NCBI GenBank assembly: GCA_944325685.1
Contig: CALVBC010000011.1
Location: 1 to 33,717 of the forward strand
DNA: 33,717 nt
Source of the DNA: an uncultured Erysipelotrichaceae bacterium
GTDB taxonomy: Bacteria > Bacillota_I > Bacilli_A > Erysipelotrichales > Erysipelotrichaceae
Direction: 5' to 3'
This document shows, piece by piece, positions 9,432-17,042 of this stretch (its first letter is position 1; every line of letters begins with the position of its first letter). Made by a program: the position numbers and the translations under genes. The notes beneath the pieces were generated by a model. That model had not been told where the DNA came from. It saw only the letters and a program-made list of their open reading frames with translations, and searched no databases.

Positions 9432-9508
9432 TAAAAGGCAGAGTATTTTGTAACTTAAAACACAAGATGAGGGATAGACTATTTGCGGTATTAAGAGAAG
9501 GAGGAAAA

Positions 9509-10636
9509 ATGATCATGAAAAGAACAATATCGCTACTACTAACTATTACGTTGATATTTTCCGGTTTTACTACGGTAAAGGCGGAAATAAATTCCATTAA
9601 ATATCTAAGTGACGAGGTTGCTAGGAGTCACATAGAGCTTGTGAATGAGGACTTTAATATCCAATCTGTAACACCATTATATGACGGAACTGGTGAGATC
9701 AATGGATATTGGTACCACCTAAAAAATGGCACTAACTCAGGTTATATGATTGTTTTTAATTGGGGTGGTGAATTAAAGGTGACAGAATATTCATTTGAAA
9801 GAGATTTGGATTTAGATACCTCTAGAAGGATATATTATAATGGTTTGATTTCATATTTCTATGGCGATCAAGATACAGCGATATTAACTGATTCGAAAGA
9901 GGATGTTTCTTTACTGGTATCCAGTTTATACAGAGCTCCAGATTTAAATATCTCTAAAACATACTCTTCTATACAAAAGAACAGCATTATTGAGCCGAAA
10001 GCTTATACAACAAAAGTTTCTCATATATATGGAGTTCCGAAAATCAATCAAAATGCTGTAAATTCATCTGAAAGATCAAAACTCTGTACTCAAACTGCTA
10101 CCGCGATGCTAATACAGTTTTATGATGAAAATAAAAGCGGCTATAGCGCAATTGCAACTTCATCTGGGACTAGCTTAGTTCTTGATGTTAGAAAAGATAT
10201 GCAAATTGGAACGAATGGAACTACACTTCAACAGTTTAGAAGTGGCTTAACCAATTACCTTAGTTCTAGAGGGTTTGGAGTATCTATAACCACAAAAGAT
10301 GCCGCTAATGGTGGTTATACGAATTTGTCAGATAACGATTTTAATTTACTTTATAACGATATGGTCAACTACAAGCCAGCAATCGTTGTCATCGGTAGCG
10401 CAGCAAAAACGGGAAGTGGTCAAGATTTTCCATGCATGGATGGTGTAGATCATAATTTCTTGCATGCAATGACTGTCATAGGAACATATAAAGATTCTCA
10501 AACAGGCGACATGTATTTAGAAGTAATTGATCCTGATGGGGGCGTTGAAAGAACCTTATTCTGGGATATTGAAATTACACCTGGGATAGAACCTTCTGCG
10601 ATTTGGGCGTTATCTCGTGTTACAATAACCAAATGA
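9509..10636 (+). CDS. secreted C39-like cysteine peptidase with propeptide-like N-domain
   Basis: A 375-aa exported protein. The start at 9509 has AGAAGGAGG (9495-9503) 5 bases ahead and gives MIMKRT; the open frame extends to 9407 but without SD. The signal peptide spans 1-25, with probable cleavage after VKA. Residues 30-125 (GYWYHLKNG, GYMIVFNWGGE) resemble the propeptide or inhibitor folds of streptopain-like enzymes. From about 172 comes a papain-fold C39-type domain: PKINQ (Gln181), LCTQTATAML with catalytic Cys193, FLHAMTVIGTY with His319, and VIDPDGG with Asp341. Unlike the C39 domains of bacteriocin ABC exporters it is not fused to a transporter. Ile codons are mostly ATT/ATA and GATC is rare, unlike most neighbours. 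Its natural substrate may be the upstream peptide. Confidence 0.78.
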   Translation: MIMKRTISLLLTITLIFSGFTTVKAEINSIKYLSDEVARSHIELVNEDFNIQSVTPLYDGTGEINGYWYHLKNGTNSGYMIVFNWGGELKVTEYSFERDLDLDTSRRIYYNGLISYFYGDQDTAILTDSKEDVSLLVSSLYRAPDLNISKTYSSIQKNSIIEPKAYTTKVSHIYGVPKINQNAVNSSERSKLCTQTATAMLIQFYDENKSGYSAIATSSGTSLVLDVRKDMQIGTNGTTLQQFRSGLTNYLSSRGFGVSITTKDAANGGYTNLSDNDFNLLYNDMVNYKPAIVVIGSAAKTGSGQDFPCMDGVDHNFLHAMTVIGTYKDSQTGDMYLEVIDPDGGVERTLFWDIEITPGIEPSAIWALSRVTITK

Positions 10637-11349
10637 TGAAACACATAACGTTATTACTTATCATCTTGATCATCCTCACATCATGCGCCACTCAAGATGA
10701 AGAAATAGTAAATACACCTGTATCAACACCACCATCGTCTTCTGGGATCCATGAAGAAGATAAGGTCAAGGATATCTGTGGTGATTGCTTATTCACTTAT
10801 AGGCTTGAAGATTACGATATCAACAATATTGAAGATGAGGCTTTTCTGATCGAGTATTGGCTCATCTCATCAAGACAATTTAGTGATGACTTTTATCTTA
10901 AAGATTATGATGATACTTGGATAAAAGAACTCGACGATTCATTAGACCAAGAGTCTTATATGTACGATATAAACGATGAAGGGATCGATATCAAGATCGA
11001 TGATATCTTAAATGGTCTTGGTGATGAAACGATCTTATATAACGATCTTATCCAAATTTCATGTGAAGGAAAGCCATTATATGAAAGCGATACATGGAAT
11101 AACCATATCGGCATCCGCTATAAAAAATCCTATTTAAAGGATGTCTTAGGGGGTGATATCAAGATGGGCAAGGTCGTTAGTGAACCTATGTATTCTTTGA
11201 TCTATAAGGCTTTTATCGATCATACAAGAGATGATATCTATATCCGTATTGATGCATATAGTGATAAATCAGTGATCGTTATTGAATACGAAAGGACGGA
11301 TCATCCTATCTATCATATATCCTACATAAGCGATGTAGTGATAGAGTAG
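10633..11349 (+). CDS. lipoprotein of unknown function, partner of the peptidase
   Basis: A 238-aa predicted lipoprotein. The ATG at 10633 overlaps the peptidase stop (ATGA), implying translational coupling; the ATG at 10636 is an equal alternative, and the in-frame start at 10603 lies inside the peptidase gene. Residues 5-15 are hydrophobic and end in the lipobox LTSC (Cys18). A Pro/Ser-rich linker (28-38) leads to a CGDC pair (Cys49, Cys52) and then an acidic, Asp/Tyr-rich globular part without any family I know. It should sit on the outer face of the membrane, where it could bind or tether the peptidase or peptide. That role is inference from linkage only. Confidence 0.72.
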   Translation: MMKHITLLLIILIILTSCATQDEEIVNTPVSTPPSSSGIHEEDKVKDICGDCLFTYRLEDYDINNIEDEAFLIEYWLISSRQFSDDFYLKDYDDTWIKELDDSLDQESYMYDINDEGIDIKIDDILNGLGDETILYNDLIQISCEGKPLYESDTWNNHIGIRYKKSYLKDVLGGDIKMGKVVSEPMYSLIYKAFIDHTRDDIYIRIDAYSDKSVIVIEYERTDHPIYHISYISDVVIE

Positions 11350-11411
11350 TGTGTATATGAATCGTTTGAAAGGATCGGGAGTGGGTCACGCTGTTTTAAA
11401 TTAGGATTTAT

Positions 11412-11997
11412 ATGAAGAATAACAGATCTTGGATCTTTAATACATTTGTCATACTGTTTGTTTTGGTCGTCGTTTTTTTTGGCTGTCGATTCGGTCGTTG
11501 TTTTGAAAGTGCGGTTGACATCTGAACAGTGGCAAGATGTAAATAAGAGACTACAGATCGATCTAGATGAATATTACCTCGTTTCAGTTCATCAAAGAGG
11601 CTTGTTATTTTTCAAAAGTGGATTAGAATTTCGGTATTTTGGTAACGATCTAAGTACTGTTAGTGTGATAGAAATAACCGAAGGAAATAAAGATGTATCT
11701 TATATGATAGTCCCAAGGGAAAATGTCTATAAAACAGAACATTTGAAATATAGAGGACTAGATATCAAAATGGAAGTTTTTACGGATTCTTCTAGTACTC
11801 AATTCGGATATGAAGATATGTATGTGCCTGTAGGGATCGATGTGAATTTTGAATACTTAGGGACAGATGTTAGGATGTCTTTAGGGGCAGTCAACAGTTT
11901 TTGGTGCGAACCAAGAGAGTTTGATGTCGGGGTCACGGATACAGAGATCGCTAATCTAAAGACCTTTATCGATGAGCATCTGTTCTTAGAACAATGA
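11412..11997 (+). pseudogene. membrane-anchored protein of unknown function, frameshifted at a T8 tract
   Basis: The ATG at 11412 has AGGA 5 bases ahead and encodes MKNNRSWIFNTFVILFVLVV, a clear signal anchor. In the given sequence that frame passes the T8 run at 11473-11480, reads FFGCRFGRC and stops at 11522-11524. The remaining open frame to 11997 is one phase off and has only a TTG (11446) without SD. Deleting one T joins them into a 194-aa protein with anchor, LAVDSVVVLKV, then a soluble domain (LTSEQWQDVNKRL onward) ending HLFLEQ. I do not recognise the domain. It could be a mutation, a slipped-strand switch or a sequencing error. It closes the peptide operon: 62 bp after the lipoprotein, with a terminator following. 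Confidence 0.65.
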
Positions 11998-12098
11998 TCT
12001 ATCACCATATAAGGTACCATATGCGTTAACAAAGACTATTAAAGTATGCCTTAAATTAGAATTCACTGGCGAAAGCAAAAGAAAGCTCAAATAACATT

Positions 12099-12140
12099 AA
12101 AAAGAGGATCAGCCCACCTTAAAAACTGACACCTCTTTTT
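12099..12140 (+). terminator. terminator of the peptide/peptidase operon
   Basis: Outer arms AAAAAGAGG/CCTCTTTTT (12099-12107/12132-12140) and inner TCAG/CTGA (12109-12112/12126-12129) form an interrupted hairpin ending in a T-run. The A-run on the other side makes it potentially bidirectional. Confidence 0.7.
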
Positions 12141-12142
12141 CT

Positions 12143-12195
12143 CTGCTCGGTTATTTTCGCTAAACTGCTCGGCTAATACTGATACGACTGCTCAG
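12143..12195 (+). repeat. three spaced copies of CTGCTCGG/CTGCTCAG
   Basis: CTGCTCGG at 12143-12150 and 12165-12172 and CTGCTCAG at 12188-12195 begin 22 and 23 bp apart, about two helical turns. The bases between differ. This is either a degenerate tandem repeat or a set of binding sites on one face of the DNA. It lies between two terminators. Confidence 0.45.
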
Positions 12196-12256
12196 ATAAA
12201 GGCGCTACGCGCAGATCAGAGATGGTCACTAGATATCAGATCTATAGAATGGTTAG

Positions 12257-12286
12257 AAAACTCGGCTTATATAAGGTCGAGTTTTT
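12257..12286 (+). terminator. terminator-like hairpin with no obvious upstream gene
   Basis: AAAACTCG/CGAGTTTT arms (12257-12264/12278-12285), inner CTT-ATAT-AAG, then TTTTT. The only sequence between this and the previous terminator is the CTGCTC repeat array. It could end a short non-coding RNA; no promoter was identified. Confidence 0.55.
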
Positions 12287-12339
12287 GATATGAGGATGAT
12301 CTTAAGCATACAAAATGTTATCATATATGTTAACATAAT
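12285..12339 (+). promoter_or_regulatory. twin palindromic operators and possible promoter of the HTH-HipA gene
   Basis: ATGTTATCAT (12315-12324) and ATGTTAACAT (12327-12336) are tandem palindromic sites 12 bp apart; the second extends to the perfect 12-bp TATGTTAACATA. A possible promoter is TTGATA (12285-12290), 18 bases, TACAAA (12309-12314), placing the operators over the start of transcription. Autoregulation by the HTH domain of the gene is the natural reading, as for HipB. Confidence 0.5.
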
Positions 12340-12353
12340 ATTGAGGTGAGAAT

Positions 12354-13727
12354 ATGGATGAGATGCATAAAAGACAGAAGATAATAGCGCAATTAGTCGA
12401 GGCGCGTCTTGAAAAAGGCATTTCGCAAGCTGAACTAGCTAGACGTTTGGGGGTCAAGCGTTCAGGAATCAATCGTTTAGAAAGCGGCTTACAGAATCCT
12501 ACTCTTGATATGATCTTGAAGATAGCCGCTGCTTTAGGCAAGGATATATCATTGGAACTTAATGATATAAAAGGACCTGAAACTAACACCTACAGTCTTC
12601 GCCTTTATGATACTGAATTGATGCGTTTTTCTTTAGAAAACAAAGGATTATCAGGTCTAGTAGCTGATATATCATATATCGATGAAGAAAAGAGATATTT
12701 GCTGCCACTTGATCTTGAGTGTACCAACGAAGGCGTGATCTCTTGGCTAAGACGACGTGTCATCCCTAAGAATCGGGCTTTTGTGGATGAGATCTTGAAG
12801 ACATTTGGCCTTAGCCATAATGATACCAAAGGGATCATCGATGTATGCAAAGGGTTATCGCTCAACGACAGCTATTGGGTAGTGCCTGAAGGTTTTAAGG
12901 GGCAATTTGCTAAGTTCAACCTTTATGAAAATCGCTTTTCGGAAAGGCTGGCATTAGTAGCTTATACAGGTGCTGGTGCTAGTAGGCAAGCCTTTTCTAT
13001 TTCCCCAGAGCTAACGACTGGTGGTATGTTGCCAAAAGCTTGGCACTATATCAAGGACGATGGGATATATCTATATAAAGGTGGTACATCTGGTACAGCA
13101 AATGCAGGTCGTGAACCGTATTGTGAATACTATGCTTCTGAGATCGCTGAGACCATGCGCCTTAATGCCGTTCACTATGACCTAGAAAATTACAAAGGTA
13201 TAGTCGCTTCAAAATGCCCTTTATTTACCGATATCGATACATCTTACATCCCTATTGGTCATATCGTAAAAACAGGTGGTATCGCTGCTTGCCTTGCTTA
13301 CTATGATGAATTAGGTCCGGTATTTGCTGATGCGATCCGCAGCATGCTTGTGTTTGATGCCTTGATCTATAATGAGGATCGTCACTTTGGCAATTTTGGT
13401 GTCCTTAGAGATAATCATAGCGGTGACATCATCGCGCCTGCCCCTATTTTCGATAATGGTCTGTCATTGTTTTGCTATGCAGGGGAAGAAGAATATAAAG
13501 ATCTTGACGCATATGCTAAGACGCGTACTAATCCTTATGGTGTTTCATTCGAAGAAATATGTGCTGAAGTTATGGGGCCAAAACAGAAGGAACAACTAAG
13601 GCACATGATCGGTTTTAAATTCAAACGTCATGGCAGTTTAGATCTTCCTGATGAGCATTTGGAAGCCGTTGAGAAACATTTAGAAGTCAGAGTACGTAAA
13701 CTTTTGGCAATACCAAATCATCGCTAA
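12354..13727 (+). CDS. single-chain XRE-HTH / HipA-like kinase
   Basis: A 457-aa fusion. Residues about 10-70 are a HipB-like helix-turn-helix (ISQAELARRLGV, then GINRLESGLQNPTLDMI). After a linker domain comes a HipA-type Ser/Thr kinase core: YLYKGGTSG with a likely ATP-contacting Lys242, the catalytic loop NEDRHFGNFG (Asp342, Asn347) and the metal-binding IFDNG (Asp367). HipA kinases phosphorylate translation targets such as tRNA synthetases and are normally restrained by a separate HipB; here antitoxin-like and toxin-like parts share one chain. All key residues appear intact. GAGGTGAG lies 3 bases before the ATG; the ATG at 12363 is a possible alternative. No separate antitoxin gene is adjacent. 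Activity as toxin is unproven; a phosphorylation-controlled repressor is equally possible. Confidence 0.82.
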   Translation: MDEMHKRQKIIAQLVEARLEKGISQAELARRLGVKRSGINRLESGLQNPTLDMILKIAAALGKDISLELNDIKGPETNTYSLRLYDTELMRFSLENKGLSGLVADISYIDEEKRYLLPLDLECTNEGVISWLRRRVIPKNRAFVDEILKTFGLSHNDTKGIIDVCKGLSLNDSYWVVPEGFKGQFAKFNLYENRFSERLALVAYTGAGASRQAFSISPELTTGGMLPKAWHYIKDDGIYLYKGGTSGTANAGREPYCEYYASEIAETMRLNAVHYDLENYKGIVASKCPLFTDIDTSYIPIGHIVKTGGIAACLAYYDELGPVFADAIRSMLVFDALIYNEDRHFGNFGVLRDNHSGDIIAPAPIFDNGLSLFCYAGEEEYKDLDAYAKTRTNPYGVSFEEICAEVMGPKQKEQLRHMIGFKFKRHGSLDLPDEHLEAVEKHLEVRVRKLLAIPNHR

Positions 13728-13754
13728 GATATAGTCGCTTGATGAAAAACACGC

Positions 13755-13760
13755 TACAAT
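13755..13760 (+). promoter_or_regulatory. putative -10 of the amylase gene
   Basis: TACAAT ends 6 bases before the ATG at 13767. No SD is present and no convincing -35 is seen, so leaderless initiation is a possibility rather than a firm call. Confidence 0.35.
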
Positions 13761-13766
13761 ATCCTT

Positions 13767-15197
13767 ATGAAAAAAGGTGTAATGATGCAATACTTCCATT
13801 GGGACTTAGAAAATGATGGTACTTTATGGAAGAAATTAAAAGATGATGTCAAACATTTAAGCGAGGTGGGTATCACTGCTTTATGGTTACCACCAGCTTA
13901 TAAAGGCCAAGCCGGTATAAATGATGTCGGTTATGGTGTTTATGATCTATATGACCTTGGTGAATTTGATCAAAAAGGGACTATTAGGACAAAGTATGGC
14001 ACCAAGGATGAATATCTTGATGCCATAAAAGAAGCCCATAAATATGGCATCGATATCTATGCCGATATGGTCTTCAATCACAAGATGGGGGCTGATGGTA
14101 TAGAGGATGTCATTGCCGATACAGTAAAAAGCAGTGACCGTGATATAGTCATCGACGAAGAGAAGATCAAAGCTTGGACGCGTTTTGACTTTAAGGGCAG
14201 GAATAATAAATATTCATCTTTTAAGTGGAGTAGTAAACACTTCACTGGCGTGGACTTTGATGATCACACCAAAAAGAAGGCCATCTACCGTTTCAAGAAC
14301 GAAGCTTGGAGTGAGGATGTATCATCGGAAAATGGTAATTATGACTATTTGATGGGGGCTGATGTCGATGTGGATGACGATGAAGTAAAGGAAGAACTAT
14401 ATCGCTATGGCTTATGGTATCTTGACTTTACTAAGGTCGATGGTTTTCGCCTTGATGCCCTAAAACATATCGACAGTGACTTCTTTAAAGGTTGGATCAA
14501 CTACCTTCGAGAAAAGACGCAAAAGGAGCTATTTACTGTTGGTGAATACTGGTCTAATGATCTAAAGGAATTACTAGCTTATCTTGATAAAAATGAAGAA
14601 GCATTATCTTTATTTGATGTACCACTACATTATCACTTCTTTGAGATCTCTAATGGTGGTGGCTATTTTGATATGCGCGATATCTTAAAGGATACGCTGA
14701 CTAATACAAGATCTATGAACAGTGTTAGCTTTGTCGAAAATCATGATACCCAGATCGGCCAAGCCTTACAAACAGTCGTCTCTGATTGGTTCAAACCGAT
14801 GGCTTATGCGATCATCTTGCTGAGAAATGAAGGTTATCCTTGTGTCTTCTATGGTGACTATTATGGGATCAGTAAATACAAGACCAAACCATTTAAAGAC
14901 ATCATCGATAAGATGATCTATTTAAGGCAAAACAAGATGACTGGTATCCAAAGGGATCACTTTGATGATCCAGATATCATCGGTTGGACCTTTGAAGGGG
15001 AAAAAGACGGTGAGGGATTAGCGGTCATCTTAGATGATGGTCCAGGTGGTCAAAAGAAGATGTCCTTAGGTAAGCGCAATGCTTTTAAAAAGATGGTGGA
15101 TATCAATACTGGTAAGGTCATCACTTTAGATGAGGATGGTGATGGTATCTTTAGTGTTGATGGTGGATCTTTTGGTATCTATACTTTCTCAGCTTAA
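13767..15197 (+). CDS. cytoplasmic alpha-amylase, GH13 (licheniformis-type subfamily)
   Basis: Endo-acting alpha-1,4-glucan hydrolase, 476 aa. It starts MKKGVMMQYFHWD, directly at the catalytic domain, so there is no signal peptide. The four GH13 regions are present: DMVFNH (D100-H105), GFRLDALKH with nucleophile Asp230, VGEYW with acid/base Glu260, and ENHD with Asp327. Spacing and flanking sequence fit the GH13_5 group (B. licheniformis-like and cytoplasmic AmyA-like enzymes), ending in a short beta domain. An intracellular amylase would act on imported or stored glucans, in line with the maltodextrin operon at 24995-31828. No SD; see the -10 entry. Confidence 0.93.
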   Translation: MKKGVMMQYFHWDLENDGTLWKKLKDDVKHLSEVGITALWLPPAYKGQAGINDVGYGVYDLYDLGEFDQKGTIRTKYGTKDEYLDAIKEAHKYGIDIYADMVFNHKMGADGIEDVIADTVKSSDRDIVIDEEKIKAWTRFDFKGRNNKYSSFKWSSKHFTGVDFDDHTKKKAIYRFKNEAWSEDVSSENGNYDYLMGADVDVDDDEVKEELYRYGLWYLDFTKVDGFRLDALKHIDSDFFKGWINYLREKTQKELFTVGEYWSNDLKELLAYLDKNEEALSLFDVPLHYHFFEISNGGGYFDMRDILKDTLTNTRSMNSVSFVENHDTQIGQALQTVVSDWFKPMAYAIILLRNEGYPCVFYGDYYGISKYKTKPFKDIIDKMIYLRQNKMTGIQRDHFDDPDIIGWTFEGEKDGEGLAVILDDGPGGQKKMSLGKRNAFKKMVDINTGKVITLDEDGDGIFSVDGGSFGIYTFSA

Positions 15198-15201
15198 AAA
15201 G

Positions 15202-15210
15202 TGATATCAT
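15202..15210 (+). promoter_or_regulatory. extended -10 before the LtaS-like gene
   Basis: TGATATCAT matches the extended -10 pattern TGnTATAAT, which can work without a good -35. It ends 7 bases before the GTG at 15218, where no SD is present, predicting a leaderless message. Confidence 0.45.
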
Positions 15211-15217
15211 ACTAGGC

Positions 15218-17041
15218 GTGAAAGATTTTTTAAAAGACAAGAAATACTACCTATATGAATTAGCCTATCTATTAGTGATGGGCCTTTATTTTGTGCTTGT
15301 AAAGTACTTCTATTCTAATATGCCAAGCTTAGAGATCCCGATCTTTATGATCATCTTGGCGGTGTTATGTATCTTAGTCATCGCCCTACCAGCTAAGGTC
15401 AATCGCTATGTCGCCTTTGTCTATGGCTTTATCTTTACCTTGTACCTTATTGCCCAGGGCATATATCTCAGGGCATTTGATCAATATTTTAGGATCTCGA
15501 CCGCTTTTAACTTCATGAAGGAAGCAGCTGGTGTCACCGATAGTATCATCCCCTTTATAAAGGTCACTGATATCATACCCTTTGTCATCCTCATACTTAT
15601 AACAGTCATCAGTATCATCATCTATTATCGTTTCCAAAGAAAATGCTTATATACTGGTAAATATCATCTATTATCCTTTATCTTTATCATCCCGATCATC
15701 ATTTCTATATTCATTTATAGCAATAAAGTAAAGGCGATGGAAGAAGACTATGCACCATGGCTCATGCATCTTGACTACTATTACTATGAAGAGATACCAA
15801 GTACGACTGACTTTGTCGATCGCTTTGGTACTTTGACTTTACTATATAAGGACTTCATGATCGAGATGACACCATCTGATATCGATGAAGATGCGATAGC
15901 TAGTTTTCTAGATAAAAGAGAAGATCATAAAGACAACGATATGACCGGTATATTCAAAGACAAGGATATCATCGTCATCCAAGCTGAATCATTCAATGAC
16001 TTTGCGATCGATGAAGAGTTAACACCGACTTTGTATATGTTCAAACACGAAGGCATCAATATCGATGGCTTTGATACACCGCTTCTATCTGGCTCAACTA
16101 GTGACAGTGAATTCATGGCTAATACATCCCTTGTACCGACAGTGGGCGGTGCTTGTTATGAGATGAGCCGTAATACTTATAAGACTACCTTAGCTAAAGC
16201 TTTTAAGACCATCGGTTATGATACTTATGCTTATCACAATAGCTATGGTTCATTCTATAACCGCGATGAGATCTTTATGACCTATGGTTATGATGAGTTT
16301 TTTGATCGCGGTGATCTTGGCCATGAAGAAGTGATATCCGATAGTCAGATCGTTCAAGAATTTGACACCTTATATGATAATGATGGTCACTACTTAGCCT
16401 TTTGGATCACCTATGATGGCCACCAACCGTTTGAGATGGATGCGGTTGGCGTCAGTAAAGAAAACTACGATAAGGTAAAGGCTAAATATCCTGACCTTGA
16501 TGATAGTTATGCCATCTATTTAGCTAAGAATATGGACCTCGATAAGGCTTTAAGCGATCTGATGACAAATCTTTCTGATGCAGGTAAATTAGATGATACC
16601 GTCATCGTTCTATATGGTGATCACTTAGTCAAAGAGTTAGATGTATCAGAAGATAGTGCCATGTATGATCAAATGGGTATCGAATATACTGAAGATCTAA
16701 CCAATACGGACTTATTCATCTATAACACTGAGATCGAGCCTTTAAATTACCCTAAGACCGCTACGGTCTTAGATATCTTACCGACCATATGCAATATGTG
16801 GGATATCGATGTCGATGAGAAGACTTATCTAGGTACGGATATCTTTGATGAAGACTATCGTGGTTTTTACTTCAGTGCCAATGGTGAATATAGGACCGAT
16901 GACTACTACTATGATAGCGATGGCTTTAAGCTTATAAGTGATATCAGTATAGAAGAAGCTCAAGATAGTCAACAGTACTATCAAGAGCTCATCGGTATCT
17001 CATATGATATCTTAGAGAGTGATTATTTTAAGGAAGACTGA
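15218..17041 (+). CDS. LtaS-like lipoteichoic acid synthase / phosphoglycerol transferase
   Basis: Polytopic membrane enzyme of 607 aa that would transfer glycerol-phosphate from phosphatidylglycerol to a growing lipoteichoic acid chain on the outer face of the membrane. Five hydrophobic segments lie within about 10-175, then an extracellular sulfatase-like domain. Motifs: IVIQAESFND (metal-binding Glu), SGSTSDSEF with the catalytic Thr294 (Thr300 in the S. aureus enzyme), a His in YDGHQPF and the metal site YGDH. The GTG start at 15218 comes 20 bp after the amylase stop and has no SD. Which LtaS paralogue it is cannot be told; other phosphoglycerol transferases share the fold. Confidence 0.9.
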   Translation: MKDFLKDKKYYLYELAYLLVMGLYFVLVKYFYSNMPSLEIPIFMIILAVLCILVIALPAKVNRYVAFVYGFIFTLYLIAQGIYLRAFDQYFRISTAFNFMKEAAGVTDSIIPFIKVTDIIPFVILILITVISIIIYYRFQRKCLYTGKYHLLSFIFIIPIIISIFIYSNKVKAMEEDYAPWLMHLDYYYYEEIPSTTDFVDRFGTLTLLYKDFMIEMTPSDIDEDAIASFLDKREDHKDNDMTGIFKDKDIIVIQAESFNDFAIDEELTPTLYMFKHEGINIDGFDTPLLSGSTSDSEFMANTSLVPTVGGACYEMSRNTYKTTLAKAFKTIGYDTYAYHNSYGSFYNRDEIFMTYGYDEFFDRGDLGHEEVISDSQIVQEFDTLYDNDGHYLAFWITYDGHQPFEMDAVGVSKENYDKVKAKYPDLDDSYAIYLAKNMDLDKALSDLMTNLSDAGKLDDTVIVLYGDHLVKELDVSEDSAMYDQMGIEYTEDLTNTDLFIYNTEIEPLNYPKTATVLDILPTICNMWDIDVDEKTYLGTDIFDEDYRGFYFSANGEYRTDDYYYDSDGFKLISDISIEEAQDSQQYYQELIGISYDILESDYFKED

Positions 17042-17042
17042 T

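Larger units (their letters stand above)
11998..12353. other. intergenic region of 356 bp without a gene
   Basis: No plausible coding frame with a ribosome binding site. It holds the terminator of the peptide operon, a three-copy repeat, a second terminator-like hairpin and the operator/promoter area of the HTH-HipA gene, each listed separately. GCGC-TAC-GCGC at about 12212-12222 is a short extra stem. Confidence 0.6.

Noticed and set aside
11446-11997. A 183-aa frame starting at TTG 11446 as the real gene
   Set aside because: No SD, an odd N-terminus, and a better SD-supported ATG at 11412 encodes a signal anchor in the adjacent frame; a one-base shift explains both.
12302-12865. Minus-strand frames opposite the HTH-HipA gene, as a separate antitoxin
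   Set aside because: No SD, low-complexity Ser/Ile-rich translations, and they cover the operator; the coding strand already supplies the HTH.
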